Below, piece by piece: positions 12,635 through 25,272 of a stretch of 64,000 nt of DNA. Position 1 is the first letter of the stretch. Every line of letters starts with the position of its first letter. The notes below the pieces were generated by a model. That model saw only the letters and a program-made list of their open reading frames with translations, did not search any database and was not told the origin of the DNA. The position numbers and the translations under genes are program-made. Location of the stretch: assembly GCF_026210795.1 (NCBI RefSeq), contig NC_089443.1, forward strand, positions 930,001 to 994,000. Direction: 5' to 3'. Source of the DNA: Rhizophagus irregularis (taxonomy: Eukaryota > Glomeromycota > Glomeromycetes > Glomerales > Glomeraceae).

Positions 12635-15600
12635 TCAAATCTTTGTACGCTTTCCCTTATCTTTACCACCTTGTTTCCACTTTAGACGTTTCTTTGAAAT
12701 GGCAGTATTATCACTGCAACTACTGCAATGTGGGAATTTGTCTTCTGCTGTTTCGTTAATATCTAAGCTTCCACACTCAATGCAAACGTCCGGATAGATT
12801 CCAGCTGAATAATATGGTTTTTTAATCTGTGACGTACAAGACCAAGAATCATTAACAAAAACTCTTGAAAAAAGTTCACGAATAGAATCCTTCATATTGT
12901 TATCAGATTCATTCTCATCATCTGAGTTTTCAGGTTCGTCTTCATTACAATCATCTCCCTCATCCAAATTTTCTATTTCATCATGTTGCTTTGATGGTAC
13001 GGGTGTGGTTATTGCCAAATCGCATGTATTATGAAATGACATGCCGCAGGTATAGAAGATTGTGTCTAAGAAACTTTGTAGTCTTGTCCTATCCTTTTTG
13101 GACAATTTTCTGGCGCTGAATAATAGACGTGGTTTCTCACACTCAGCACAATTTACAACAACACCAACATTTTTTGCACGTACAGCAGAAGGGCAGAAGG
13201 GCATACTGTGTTTCACTTTTGTGGTTGTCATATTTTCTTTTTTTTGCTTTAGCATCCCTAAACGAAGGTCTATGATCTTCTGTTGTTGGTGTACCATATA
13301 GCTTTTCAAATGATATGTAATGCAAGTCTTCACCAGGTACTGGATCTGGAAGATGATGCAATTGTTCAAAATCTTCTGTTGAACAACGAATAGGACGGCA
13401 AATAGTACAAGTTGATTCACCACATTTCTTGATTGAAAAAAAGTAATGCCTTGACTTACAACAGTGCTCTAAGAATTCTTGCATATATTCCTATAATAAA
13501 GTTACATTAATGAAAGTTTTTTTACGCGAAAATTAATCAATTTTATTTACCTTTCATTTTATATGTTCTGCAGTACGATCTTCATGAGTAACACTATCAT
13601 CTACAATCTGAATTGTTTTCCAAAATCTTTCTATTTCCGTTTCTGATGCTGCTGGAAATGTTTTGAAAGGCTCACCTTTAAGAGCTTGATGACTAAACAC
13701 ATCACGAATCAAATGAATTGGAACTTGAAGGCTTGTAATTAGATCTTCCTTCAGGTTAGGATTCTCCTCTGCAATTTTGCGGATTTCATTCATTGTACCA
13801 CACTTACTCATTAGATTTTCAGACTGATCATTCATTTCAGCTCGCATCAAACCAACACTTTGAAGTCCTAGATTCAGGATTGACATGATGCACTCAACAA
13901 GATTTTTCCATGAATGTTGTGGTGGAGTTCGGACTGCAACAAGATAATCAAGATCTAATGCAAGAAAAAGACAAATATACGAGAGTTGGACTCAGGTATA
14001 TGTACAACGATAGTCTGGACCACCATCCGTATAGAAACATAACACAGGCTTGTTATAAAGATTTTCATCAAGTAGTATATTGAACAATTCTGTTGCATGT
14101 CGGAGAGGTGAGGAAGGTTGAAAAATTGGATCCTTTAATCCAATGCGTACTTTTCCCACATAGAAATCACCATTGATCGATTCTGGAATGTCACATATCA
14201 TCACTACACTTGGTATAATTCCCGTTTTTGTAAAATCATGGTCGGCTACTGTGAATGTGGTGTCTTTACTAACAACTACTTTCTTTCCCCTCTCTATTGC
14301 AGCAACAGGAAATCCAGGTTCACCAACTTTGCAACGATGCTTATCATCTAGAAAAATCATATTTGTGATCTCACGGAATTTCACTGCAAATTCCTTCTCA
14401 TATCGAAATAATGCTGATGCATAATGGGCATCTTGATGATTAGCTCGTAGTTGTCGTGTCTGAACCATAAATTTCAGAGGTAAACGACCGGTAAATTGCA
14501 GGCTACTAAGCCATGTTGGATTCTTTGGCCAAAATTGTAATCGTAACCATTGTGCACTAGGAATCAATATTTCAGGTGAACACTCATGTTTAATTTGGTG
14601 CAAAAGGTCATTCACTGAGATTGCAGTTGCAAGATGTACGACTGTGTCATGCCTGCGTTCATCTACAGCAGTTACAGTGTCTGCTGCTTTTCCTGCAAGA
14701 AACTGAGCTGTAATTTTCCAAAAATCATTATATTTGCCAGGCTGCCCATCGTTATGTTCACGTAAATCTATGGTAATCTCCGGGTCTCCAAGTTCCAAAG
14801 CGAGTCTAACACGTTCATCAACTTTTGCTTCAATTGCATTCTCAGCCGCAGAAATGTCACCTGTTAGCATTCGGTAAATTGTTCGGAGTGCTGATGGCTT
14901 GGCCTTTGGGAGGAGAAGATCACATGTACGTAGATAGTTTATCCGCATTGCTCTTGTGTGATAACGAGGTGCATCAGCCTGCAATTCCATTACAATCCGT
15001 GTGTTTTCTTGAATTATCAAGTCTTCATTAACATGTTCGTCAACTTTCCAGATTGAAATTGCATTAAAAGCATTATTTCCAGAACTAAATCGATATTCTC
15101 CAATTTTGAAAGAAAATGCGTGAGGTAAACCTTGAATGTAACGCATTCTTTGCCTACAATATGGATTTTGCATTAGAATTTTAAACCAGAAACAAGATTT
15201 AATATTTTTTTCTCATGCATACACAGGATCATTTGGCAAGTATTCTTCAAGATCAACTGGTTTCCATGGTGGTAAATTGCTAAGCAACTGTTCAAGACGG
15301 TAATATTTGGTCTTATCGATAGGTGTAACCCAAATGTTACACTTGTGGACTTTGATCGTTGTTGCTTGATCGATGGATCGTATGGGGATTCTGATGCATG
15401 ATTCACAGCAGTAACATTACGATGACATTGAAGATATCCAGTATAATTCGAAATGGCAACAATGAAATTGTCAAATGCACCACGGAGCCAGTCAAAATTC
15501 GCCATTAGCATCCATGACGATGTAGCGCATGGAGCAAGAGATTGGCAATGTAAGTTTAATTCATTTGCATCAAAGAGTTTTCGGGAATGCTTATGTGATT

Positions 15601-16204
15601 CAGGATTTGCACGGTCAAAAAACTCAAGGAAAATATTAGGTATATGAAAACTACGTTCTTCAAGTTTCTTGTGACTACGCATATCAATATACCAAATTGC
15701 TTCAGTTAAGCTAACAATAAATTCCTTTCCTTGTGTATTAGCATATGATTGAGTAGACCATCCTCCACCATTATTGTGAATCCAATCAACAAGATCATTA
15801 CGCAGTGTTTGCTTACGATTTCCTGATTGTGGGAATGTTGGCAAATACAATTTAGATTTGCGTGCATTTTGCATCAAGATCGCAAAGCCATTTTGTGATG
15901 CTGGAGTGGCTGTTGTAATATCAGTTTTGAGTCGGTAATGTATATATATTCCTACACCCTTCGTAAGTTCTATGATATTACAGTTAAGACTGGCTTGGGT
16001 TGCAGAAGCAGCTAGTGCCTCACTTAACTCAATACGTTCTATTTCTTCAGAACTTGTCACAGCAATATTGCATTCAGGAGATATTTCTTTATTAACAAGC
16101 TTCATAAAAAAATCTTTTAATGACATTTCATAGGGAAGAGGATGGATATACCAGCCATGGAGTACTCGTGACCCTTTAGAGATGCGAATATTTGCAAATG
16201 GCAT
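12635..16204 (-). pseudogene. Decayed DDE-type transposase with Cys-rich tail
   Basis: Coding relics run from ATG 16204 (MPFANIRIS) down to 12635. Conserved blocks include FLDDKHRCKVGEP (first acidic residue), YTDGGPDYR near 14010 (second) and SWKNLVECIMSILN near 13890 (likely E), the expected RNase-H-fold triad. A Cys-rich C-terminus follows (CAECEKPR, TCGMSFHNTC, CIECGS, HCSSCSD; probable zinc ribbons), ending in a basic tail. I know similar TDGGPDHR proteins from glomeromycete and sponge genomes but cannot name the superfamily. Damage: a frameshift near 15340; in-frame TGA near 15215, at 13992-13994 and at 13554-13556; a frameshift in an A-run near 13235. A 60-nt intron (13491-13550) seems intact. 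Not functional as written. Confidence 0.75.
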
Positions 16205-16635
16205 ATTCAAGAAAAAAATGAATTCATACAAGGTTGAAGAAAGTATATCTTAACGCGTTTTTTAAAATTTTCCATTTATGCAATTTTCTATAAGGGGCGC
16301 AGTCAAAAAAGGAAACCAGAACGATTGTTTAATTTCTAATATCATAATACATGCAAGATGCATATTTGCTTTATAAATTCGTTTGAGTATTTTTTTTTTC
16401 GCCAAAGATCTTTATGACTTATATATTTAAAAAATGATTCCCACGCTTAATTCGTATTGTATTTATTAAATTGTTCATGAAAATCGAACTAAAAACTTGA
16501 ATTAACTTGATATGTAAATCAATACATAATAAATACGTAATACAATTTACAATAAATCTCGAATTTTATTGGTTTAAAATTTTTTGTTCTATAAAATTAA
16601 AATCCGCGCGCCCGCATCAAATTGAGGCAAATTTT

Positions 16636-16669
16636 GATATGAGAACCGAATTTTTAACTTTATGTCGCC
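16636..16669 (-). repeat. Right terminal inverted repeat core
   Basis: Inverted partner of 12382-12415 (32 of 34 positions), marking the right end region of the 4.4-kb DDE element. Confidence 0.8.
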
Positions 16670-16744
16670 TTATTAATACGGAAGCGAAATTTTTTTATCT
16701 TTTTCGTACATTCAATAGATTCCTTAAATAATTTAAAATTTTTT

Positions 16745-18236
16745 CTTTTAGAAAAAAGATTTCTGAATTTTCGGTTTTTCTACTTAGAGCAGCCATGCCA
16801 CCCTTTGTAGAAAAGAACTATAAGTGAAACAAGTCGCTAAGATAGTAACAGGGGAGTGAATTAATATACAAAAGTAGAAACGGATAAGAAAAAAGATTAA
16901 AGGAAGTAAAATTGAAAAACAAAAAAGAAACCTACAGACCACTATGTAAAAATTTGATAAATAGAATTCAGAAGGAATTTCTGTCACCTCTTGGACGAAT
17001 GGATTTGAATATCCAGTAACACATGATTAGCCTGTAATGGTGATTTAGTAGTCGATGATGATGAATCTCGACGGCGATGTTTATAATTTTTGAAAGAACT
17101 CTTCGTTATGTTATAATGTTGTTTGATTTCTTTAAACTTGGTGTTTCTCGCTTTCCATATAGTAATTTATGTGTCTAAATGTAAATTATAAAGAAAAGAG
17201 AATAAGAGTTTTTTGATAATTTGAGATTTGGTGTGCACTGTAAATGTTTTGTATAATTCTTCCAGAATCAGATAATAAATTAATTGCGATCTATCGATGA
17301 AAAGTTTGATCTACTCCATTTGAAAATCTTATATCAATCATCATCAAATAATCGAAGAAAATAAATCTTTTCTTTTGTATTTTTCAAACAATTAAGAAAT
17401 TTTTTTTTCGGGATTAAACAAGAAAAAGATCGTTTAACCGTGTCTGGTACGACGATACTTATCGATTTATAATATAGTTGTAAGGTTTAATTCGTGTTTT
17501 TCAAAAATAAGAGATAAAAGGTTTGAAGCAAAAGGACATGACCATAAATGATCGTTGGTTTCTAATGAGTCTTCATATAAAAAGCAATTGGAGAGATTAG
17601 AAAATAGGTTGAGGAATTTTCTGCTTAAATTATCCAATGTTGGAAGAGAGAAAGTGGTGTTTTTATTTTTTCAACTTACAAATTCAACTTACAAATTTTC
17701 TCAGAGAGGAGCTTGTCAGTTGATCGGTCAGATTATAACTGGCTTAATCCTCTGTCCATTTCAACTGATTAGATTCTGTAATGAAAAGTGTTGTAATCGT
17801 TATTGAAGCAGACAGGAAAAGTGATTCGTCTAAAAAAAATAATGGATATTGATTATTCTTGTTTCTAAATCAGAAGTGAAACAGGTATTACTATGTTTCT
17901 TTAATAAGTTGATGAGGGTTTCTTATAATTGGGGAGTATCTCTTTAAGTATGAGATTGATGACAGTATGAGGAAAAAATTTTCATCTTACATACGTTCTA
18001 TGCCTTATTAAGAGGAATAATGTAGTCATGCGATTTTTCACGTATTTTAAATGTCCCCAGCATCACCAGAAAGTGATCACAAAGATCATTATGTAATCAA
18101 TGCAGATCTTAAATCCCACAGCATTTTCTTTATTTGTCTGAAATGTAGCTGGGAATATCTTCAGTTAGAAACATTGTAATGCAAGGTATATCTGTCCGCA
18201 TGCGTGATTAACCAATAAGATGTATACTTGATCGTT
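16745..18236. other. Intergenic DNA
   Basis: Slightly less AT-rich than average. Open frames here, such as one read from 17555, start at TTG, lack motifs and are not supported as genes. No repeat structure was recognised. Confidence 0.45.
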
Positions 18237-18265
18237 ATCACGTGATCAGATTTTTTGTGACGCAC
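18237..18265 (+). promoter_or_regulatory. ATCACGTGAT plus T-run and GACGCAC, putative promoter module
   Basis: ATCACGTGAT at 18237-18246 is followed by TTTTTTGTGACGCAC at 18251-18265. The arrangement resembles 824-854. It lies 200 bp before a 3' exon with a clear reading frame, so it may have driven that gene. Inference from pattern and position. Confidence 0.35.
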
Positions 18266-18467
18266 CTGACACGTAATTTTAAACGAGTGCTTTAGACATT
18301 ATAACAGATCCCATTACTCAAATTATTCTTCACTATTTTTACAAACTAAATTCAAGAAAAATTCCATACCCGCTAGGTTTAACGTTATATTCAAAATGTC
18401 TTACTTGTGATTACTTTTTTAAACTTTTTTTAAACTTTATTTCTAACTATAAATTTTCATTTTGCAG

Positions 18468-18647
18468 ATAGTCACTGTTGCTGAAAGACATGGAGTCAAA
18501 CAAGAAGGGTTAAGGAAGTTTGAAAAAATCTTAAATCATTTTGAAAAAATTCGGTTGTATTTTGTAGTGCCAAAGGAAAGGTTTGAAACATACAAAAAAC
18601 AAAACTACTTAGATGGAAATAAGAAAGCAGAAAATGTTATTCGATAG
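18468..18647 (+). pseudogene. C-terminal exon resembling Crinkler/RHS-type proteins
   Basis: After a good acceptor (ATTTTGCAG ending at 18467), a frame of 59 residues runs to TAG at 18645. It contains HGVKQEGLRKFEKILNHFEK and RLYFVVPKERFETYKKQNY. The LYFVVP..F..Y..Q.Y pattern is familiar from the C-terminal end of fungal and oomycete Crinkler-type effector-like proteins, but this is recalled family knowledge, not a search result. The bulk of such a protein is not found upstream: only about 100 bp of non-coding sequence separates the acceptor from a short ATG read (18399) that stops after four codons. It is therefore most likely a truncated relic. It could also be a gene with an unrecognised short first exon. 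Confidence 0.4.
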
Positions 18648-21249
18648 ATTAAGCAAATAGAGCAGTATGCATTATGTATAGTAGTTTGTAACTAATAAAA
18701 CGGTTTTTACATTATGTAACTTTTGCAAACAAAAAAATTTATTGTGAATATGTTTCATCGTCATCCATTAATCACAACCCTTGTTAGAATAAATTAACTT
18801 TTCTCCTTAAATTGTTGTTATTAGTGATAACCATTGATTTATATATATTTTTTTATTTTCTTTCAATTAAACTCAGTCATAAAAGTGTCTTTACGCATAT
18901 ATTACTTAAATTATTTGCCTTTTAGCTTATTGAGATAATAAAGGTTTTTTATAGATATACAACTTACAGGGGTTATTAATGCCTACTATTTGTTTCAAAA
19001 GCGTATCTTATCTTTGATCTTATAAATAATTTTTAACTATATACGCTATTATACTATGTACAATACGTGGTATAACATTTTGTTCATATTGAGCGACTTT
19101 ATGCGTGGATTGTGTAAAGTCTATGTATCATGATGTACTAAAGGTTTAGATGACTGTTGGAAATCTGAATGAAAATATGACATTACTAATAGCTAAGTGA
19201 AGAATTAGTAGTAAATAAAATAAATCGGAAATAAAGTGAAAAATGCTTAACGTCAACAAAATATTCTTTTTTTACTACTCTTAAGTTTATCTTTATTATG
19301 AAATAGTTAATGAAATCGATATAAAATAGAATGATTTTTTTTAAAAAATAAATAATTTTTATTGCGATTAAATTTTATTTATTTATTTATTTTTTTTTTA
19401 ATCAACTAATAAAAATTAATGTAAAACATTTAGATGAATCAAATAATTATTTATTTTCCTTAAAAAAATACGCAATCATTCTAATTTAACAAATATTGTT
19501 TAGACGAAAAAAAAAAATAATGTTGTAATTTTATTTTATTTTATTGAAGTAGGTCAATTTGGTTAAATACATGGAGAATCGAGTATAAAGAAACTATCCA
19601 GAATTCTAGATTAACATCCTACTGAAATTGCTCGTCCATGAAAACATCAGGACCGCCTTTCGTTAAAAAAAGAAACCTAAATCTAGTCACTAGAATAGGC
19701 AACGAAAAGGAATTACAAATTAAGTAAAGCAATCTAAATTAAAAAGCTCAGATCCGTATTTTTCAAGGGAACTGTCATATATAAATGCTGTCAGTACTAA
19801 GGCAGGATGTTAATAACAATGACTAAAAAAGTAAAAAAATAAATTAAAAGGGCGCATGGTTGAAGGATGAAACTTCTTAGGGAAATACGGTATCGTGGTA
19901 GGTTGATGAAAGATCCGTCATCATAGGACGTGCGTAACAATTGTTTGGTGTCATCTGAAAGAACCATCTGCATCAGATGATTCGTATGCTAGTGAAAATT
20001 TTTTCCATTCTTTTTCTTAATGAATTTATAATTTATCAGCTTAAAACATTTCGAATTTTGCTTACTCTGTTACGAAATTTCTCGTTATGTAGACGTTCTA
20101 CATATTTGTATTTACTTGTGTGCCTTTGAGAGTATCGATTTTGTCTTGTTCAAGGAATTTCTGGTTTGCAATTCTTTTACACTTTTTCGCTGACTTTTTT
20201 AATGTGACGTTGCCACATATCGGAATTGGGATATTTTTATAACAGGGGCTGGTGGAGTTTAAATATGAGCTTGCATTTTTCAATAGAAGGAATGATATTA
20301 GGAGGAGGTTGAGGGGTTTATTAATGTTACTTTGTGTCGCATTATTAATAGGATTTGTGAGTCAGTGCTAGAAGTAGAAGTGTGTTGTCTAATTTTGGTT
20401 ATATCGATATGTTTTGCGTCTAAAAAAAAAAAGGAAACCAGCTAGCCCCTATAAAAAATTTATTCTGTATTTTTTTATTCCATGTAAATGTATCATATTC
20501 ACGGAGTTTTACAGAAATTTTTTACAGGAATAGGGATAATTCTCTGGTTCTGGAATTTGTTTCTTTTTGTATGAAAGATGACAGATAGGTTTTCGTATGA
20601 ATTGTGTAGGATAGGTACTTTGTATGTGTATAATACAGGGTTGAATTCTTTAAACAACATGGGTATATACAGTAATAATCTACCTAAAATTAAAAAATCA
20701 GGATTGAAGATCAATGTTTTCTGTAAACTAAAAAGTGAGCGCGCATTTTTACTAATTCTGATTGTGCGGAGTATTTCATTGGTGCTTGATTGTTGATCAG
20801 CTAACTCAAAGAAGATAAACATTTACTCCTCCGTTTTGGTTTCATAAATCTACGGTCACATGAATTTGTCGAAATGAATTTTTGAAGTAACGGGCTTTGA
20901 TAATGACATGGTAAAGTAACATAAAAAATGTATGTTTTTTTATTAATAAAGATGTTTTATATTTGCGGAAATGTGTTTTGAGGACGAAGTGTACGTTAAA
21001 AAATTTTTGAAAGGCGATAATAAAATAAGAATCACGTGACCACCTTGATTCTCGGGCCGAATGATTTTCCGAACAAGTATATTAAAGTTAGCGTACTGTT
21101 GGCGTTTAGCAATTTTTGCATTTTATTTCTTAAGTACGAAATTTACTTGAAATTTTAGAAGATAATAAATTTTATAATAATAAACTATTGGGTTCGTTAC
21201 GACCATTACGTAAAAATTTTCCATGCACGTATGGTCATTTTAAATTATC
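18648..21249. other. Intergenic DNA
   Basis: About 2.6 kb with no supported gene. It contains A/T-runs and short unsupported open frames (for example around 20.1 and 20.6 kb, both strands). No inverted repeat or target duplication was recognised. Confidence 0.45.
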
Positions 21250-21800
21250 GTTCCTCTTTATTTTATAAAGAGTTTTATCAACTGATGAACATATTAAATT
21301 ACCAAACAATTTGTCCTGAAATATTTCGATTATTATTGAGGTAAGGAGAATTGAAATAATAAATTCTTTTTTTTTAAAAAAAAAATATATATATGTATAT
21401 TAAATACTTATATGGAAATATTCATTTTAGATATCTATGGAGGAAGACTCTCTTTAGAAGAGTATGATACATTTAAAATTTTTAATTGCATCAAGTGAAC
21501 TTGGTCTTAATGAACTAATCTCTCATTTGGTGTCATTCTTGATTTAAAACAAAGAAAAAAAAAATTGGATGCGAACAAAATTTTACCATGATATATAAAA
21601 CAAGTTTTAAGAATGATTCTTTCTTTCTTAAATTACGTCGAGAGAACCAGAGAAAAATTTTCGATTTTTTACTTTACTTTTAATAAAATGTCTGGTTTCT
21701 CTACTTCAACATGACAATGTTCAATTGAATGCTTTTAAAGTTTGGGAAAATGTACTTAAATGGATTAATGAAGCTTATTATTTTCGTGATTAACATATTA
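21250..21800 (+). pseudogene. BTB/BACK protein relic (N-terminal half)
   Basis: Block one reads LPNNLSPEIFRLLLR and ends at a GTAAGG donor near 21340. Block two starts after an AG at 21430 and reads YGGRLSLEEYDTFKILNLL, then ASSELGLNELISHLVSFLI. It continues in shifted frames with LLQHDNVQLNAFKVWENVLKW near 21750. This is the order of a BTB domain end, its conserved intron and a BACK domain in the BTB-Kelch/TLDc family expanded in Rhizophagus. Stops and frame changes interrupt it. The matching TLDc C-terminus lies 2.6 kb downstream (24390-24830), with transposons in between. Confidence 0.65.
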
Positions 21801-22715
21801 AGCTATTGTTACGGGATATATTTTTTTCTTTTTTTTTTATTTATATTTATATTTATTTATTATTTGTTATTAGTTTATTTTTAGTTATGTTACATAGAGA
21901 TATTTTTAGTTATTTAATGATTAGACGTCACTTTGGCCGGGAGGCGAGATTTTTAACGATATAGAAAGGACCGATGGTGGAGGAGTAGTTAGAGAAGTTC
22001 GTGTAGGTTTTATTTTCAATAGATAGATATTACGGATATTACAGAACGTCGATAGAGTAGAGGCAGTAATATCGTATTTTATTCAAGTGTTAATAAACCC
22101 GCCTTGTTTCCGATTTATTACAACTCGTTTATTTCTTTAAAGTTTTATCTTTTATTGACCTTTTGTTACATATCGTTTTATTACTTTTATATAATTTAAG
22201 TCAGATTATAAACAGATTAATATATACACGTTTCACATCGTTATCATTTACTTATCGTTATCAATTGCTTATCGTTTGCACATACATTAACCGATTTGCT
22301 TTAACGCCTGATATCTAACGTCATAATATCTATCATTTGTTAACCGATTTTATATTTCTTTCTGTTACTACCTGACTGAACGTCAAAAACCGGTGGCAAC
22401 ACACTATTAAATTAGTTTTCTATAATAAATTTTCTATTAAAATTTGATGTTTTTTAAACTTTCACAACTTTGGATTCTTCTCGTCATTTTTCATTCTGAA
22501 TTCTGCAAAAACATTCTAAAACACCGTCTCTTTTATGAAATAGTAGAGTTCGATTTTCTTAAAAAAAACTGCAACAAGCATTTGGTAAGCTTTCTAACTG
22601 CTTCTCTATAGGAATTTTTTTTTTTTTATCTTGAGCAATTTCAAAAAAAAAGCTTTCTATTTTCATTTTCTTCAAGTTATTGTGTATCTGTTTGTATTTT
22701 TATTATTACTTAAAA
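21801..22715. other. Intergenic/transposon-disrupted DNA
   Basis: AT-rich DNA between the BACK relic and the foldback element. Nothing coding is seen. It probably belonged to the disrupted BTB gene or to inserted elements. Confidence 0.4.
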
Positions 22716-23736
22716 GTTATCGCCGTTTTCAAATTAGTGCGACCCCCGCGTGTCAAACAGGGCGGACATCCTTATATCACCTTGCCGATCATTTGCCGAT
22801 CTTATAGTAAATTGGGTGATATCAGACTTTAAAGCTTCGGCCGAAGTCACAGAAGTTTGGCCGAAACTTGAAACTTTTATGGGTCATAGTTTAACTGATT
22901 TAAAATCAATGGCCGAAGTAATCATTCCTAATTTTAGGTAATCAAGAAGTTATGGCTAAATTTATACTTGCAATTATATTTGTTATAATCTATATAATAA
23001 ATAGAAATTTTCAAAATGCAATTTCTCAATCAATTTAGTGTAAAAATTTTATGAAATTACTATCAAAATGTTTGTCTTGACGAGATGAATCTAAAAAACT
23101 AACAAAAATTATATTTTAATCACTGGTTGTCACAATATCATTAAAATAATTTAATTTTCTGATTATTATTAAAATTCAGCCCATTTTTGGGTTTTAGTTA
23201 ATTTTTGGATTTGAAAACATTAATTTTCGGACTTTGGATGAATTTTGATAACAAATAAAATTTATATAGTTAAATTTGCAAAAAAATGGTATTTTTTATG
23301 TGATAATATTAAAATAGATGATCGGCAAAATGATCGGCAATAATGTGATAATATGAGGATGTCCGCCCTGTTCGCGTGTCACCCTCTAAGGAAATCGATT
23401 TCCAAAAATTTGCGAAAACCCAGAATTTTCCTGAATAACTACGTAGGAAAGGGTCAATTATTAGCGATTTCCAGAGGAAATCTTGCGAAATTCTCAGTTA
23501 TAAAGGTAGTTTGCTTATAAAAAAGTGTTTACGTTATACAAAGTTTTATCACTCACTTATAAGCAAACTATTTGAATAATTGAAAATTTCCTGAGATTTC
23601 CTCCAGAAATCACTAGCAATCGGACCTTTTCTACAAAGTTATTCAGAAAAATTCCGGGTTTTCCACATTTGCGAAAACCGATTTCCTTAGGGGGTGACAT
23701 GCAGGGGGTCGCACTAATTTGAAAACAGCGATAATA
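22716..23736. mobile_element. Foldback MITE with long inverted arms, split by a MULE
   Basis: Outer arms: TTTTCAAATTAGTGCGACCC near 22730 and its inverted counterpart near 23705-23722. After removing the 617-bp insertion, about 400 bp remain that fold back along nearly their whole length. Left blocks AAGGAAATCGATTTCC, TTTGCGAAAACCC, GAATTTTCCTGAATAAC and AGTTTGCTTATAA each recur inverted on the right between 23560 and 23700. Ends are approximate and no clear target duplication was resolved. Confidence 0.75.
22756..23372. mobile_element. Mutator-like non-autonomous element, 617 bp, 9-bp TSD
   Basis: Inverted ends AACAGGGCGGACATCCT and AGGATGTCCGCCCTGTT. The 9-bp direct repeat CGCGTGTCA flanks it exactly, at 22747-22755 and 23373-23381. 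A 9-bp duplication is typical of Mutator-like elements. Subterminal TGCCGATC motifs occur at both ends. No transposase frame is present. It is inserted in the left arm of the foldback element, so it is the younger of the two. A relative with similar ends lies at 48981-49601. Confidence 0.9.
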
Positions 23737-24389
23737 AAACATGATTTCTCGAAAGATTTTCAGATTTTTAATGGGCAAATGATTATCACAAAAAAGCCCA
23801 CCATTTGTAAAGTAATACCATCAATAAATAATTTATAATTTAAATATAATATCCAAAAATCCGGATATAATATACCCTGTATAATTTTCCTAACACTATT
23901 CCGAATTCGTAAAAACTAGTGAAAAAAAAAAATCTGAATTATAAGGACTATACATATATTTGATTTAATAAGTATATCTACCCCAACGTGTCAACGATAA
24001 TGAAGAAGAGTACAGTAATGGTTTTTAGTCATAGAAAAAAAAGGCGTAATTCCGTATTAGACTCTCACTGTTTTGTATGAGATTATTTCATCATGACTTA
24101 AATTTAATAAGAAGAATTATCGTTATAAAATAAGAATTGATTATACAGTGTATATTATAACGAATAGAATAAGTTATTAGTATTAATGTAATGGGAATTT
24201 ATTTCAGTTAAATTTAATTTTGTGTATTCATTCATGACTTAAAATTTAATAAGTGAAAATAGATTATATTATATTTTCCTTAAGAGATATTTTGCATCAT
24301 TTTATTCCTTTTATTAAATTCTTTAAACTTCTAGAGAGTATTTGGATAAAGTCTATTTGTATAAAAAAAAATTATATCAAAAGACTTGC
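23737..24389. other. Intergenic DNA
   Basis: AT-rich stretch with no supported gene, repeat or RNA. It lies between the foldback element and the TLDc relic. Confidence 0.4.
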
Positions 24390-24830
24390 GTGAAAATTTA
24401 TCTAGACATTTTATTGAATAACCAAAATAACCAATTCAAAAAAGTATTGGTTCAAAAATCATTACATTTCTATATGCTGAAATAATCTATGGATTCCATG
24501 AGATTTATAATAATCAATCTCATGCATACTAATATCAATTGTTAAAGTGAAAGATAGTGACAAGATTCTTGGGGAATATAATCCAATAATATTGGAAATC
24601 TGATGTTAACTTTAGCACTACTAAAGATAGTTTAATATTTTCTTTTAAGAATAAGGAAAATATTAAAGATTATGTTTTGGGTAACGATAACCTTTGAATT
24701 GGAGTTATTGTTATTCCGATTATTATGACAATGAAGTCAATATGGGTTATATGGGTTTGAAATATTTCAAATTATGAAAGATTGATTGATTAAAGATATC
24801 AGTGTAATCTTCATATATATATAATTATAA
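24390..24830 (+). pseudogene. TLDc-domain relic (C-terminal half of a BTB gene)
   Basis: Readable blocks in shifting frames are YGFHEIYNNQSHA near 24490, VKVKDSDKILGEYNPI near 24550, and DVNFSTTKDSLIFSFKNKEN then IKDYVLG near 24605-24685. This is the order and wording of TLDc domains in Rhizophagus BTB proteins. Stops and frameshifts are frequent, so no protein is made. It is probably the tail of the gene whose head lies at 21250-21800. Confidence 0.6.
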
Positions 24831-25272
24831 CAGTTTATAATATGTAATTATATCAGTTATTACAAATATTACAAAATAAACATCTGATGTTTATTTATTT
24901 ATCATTTAGTTGCAATAAAAAAAATTTCTTTCTTAGGTTTCTTCTATTTCATTGTCCACGAAAGTGAATATTATAGTGAATTCGTTTTATAATAATAAAT
25001 TTCTTTAATTACAAGGTCACCGATATTCAAATTATTGCTAATGTATGAATTAAAAATTATTATTTAATTTGATAATCATATTCTTTCTTCAAAACCTTAT
25101 AGTTCAATCGTTGTTACCTCACACGCTCAATAATATTTGATTTGTAAAAAATGCGTAGAATTAATGTCCAACGAACCAGGATAGATATATCGACAAGTCC
25201 GCAGTAATTAAATATCTATAAATAAGGAACCAACACCAAACTCTGATTTTCTTATTATTTATATCACAACAA
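24831..25272. other. Intergenic DNA
   Basis: AT-rich with short tandem TTACAAATATTACAAAATA-like runs. Nothing coding is supported. Confidence 0.4.

Larger units (their letters stand above)
12307..16744. mobile_element. 4.4-kb inverted-repeat DNA element with DDE gene
   Basis: Long, diverged inverted repeats flank the broken transposase gene. The clearest part is 12382-12415 against 16636-16669, 32 of 34 bases complementary, with core AAGTTAAAAATTCGGTTCTC. Weaker similarity continues outward to AAAAATTTTAAAT at about 12307 and its complement at about 16744, and inward to a CCCGCATC block on both sides. No target-site duplication was recognised. The outer limits are estimates. Confidence 0.7.

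Noticed and set aside
13062-15647. Plus-strand open frames opposite the transposase
   Set aside because: Shadows of the minus-strand DDE gene.
17555-17806. 83-codon open frame with a hydrophobic stretch
   Set aside because: Starts at TTG, has no recognisable motif and no splice partners; chance is sufficient.
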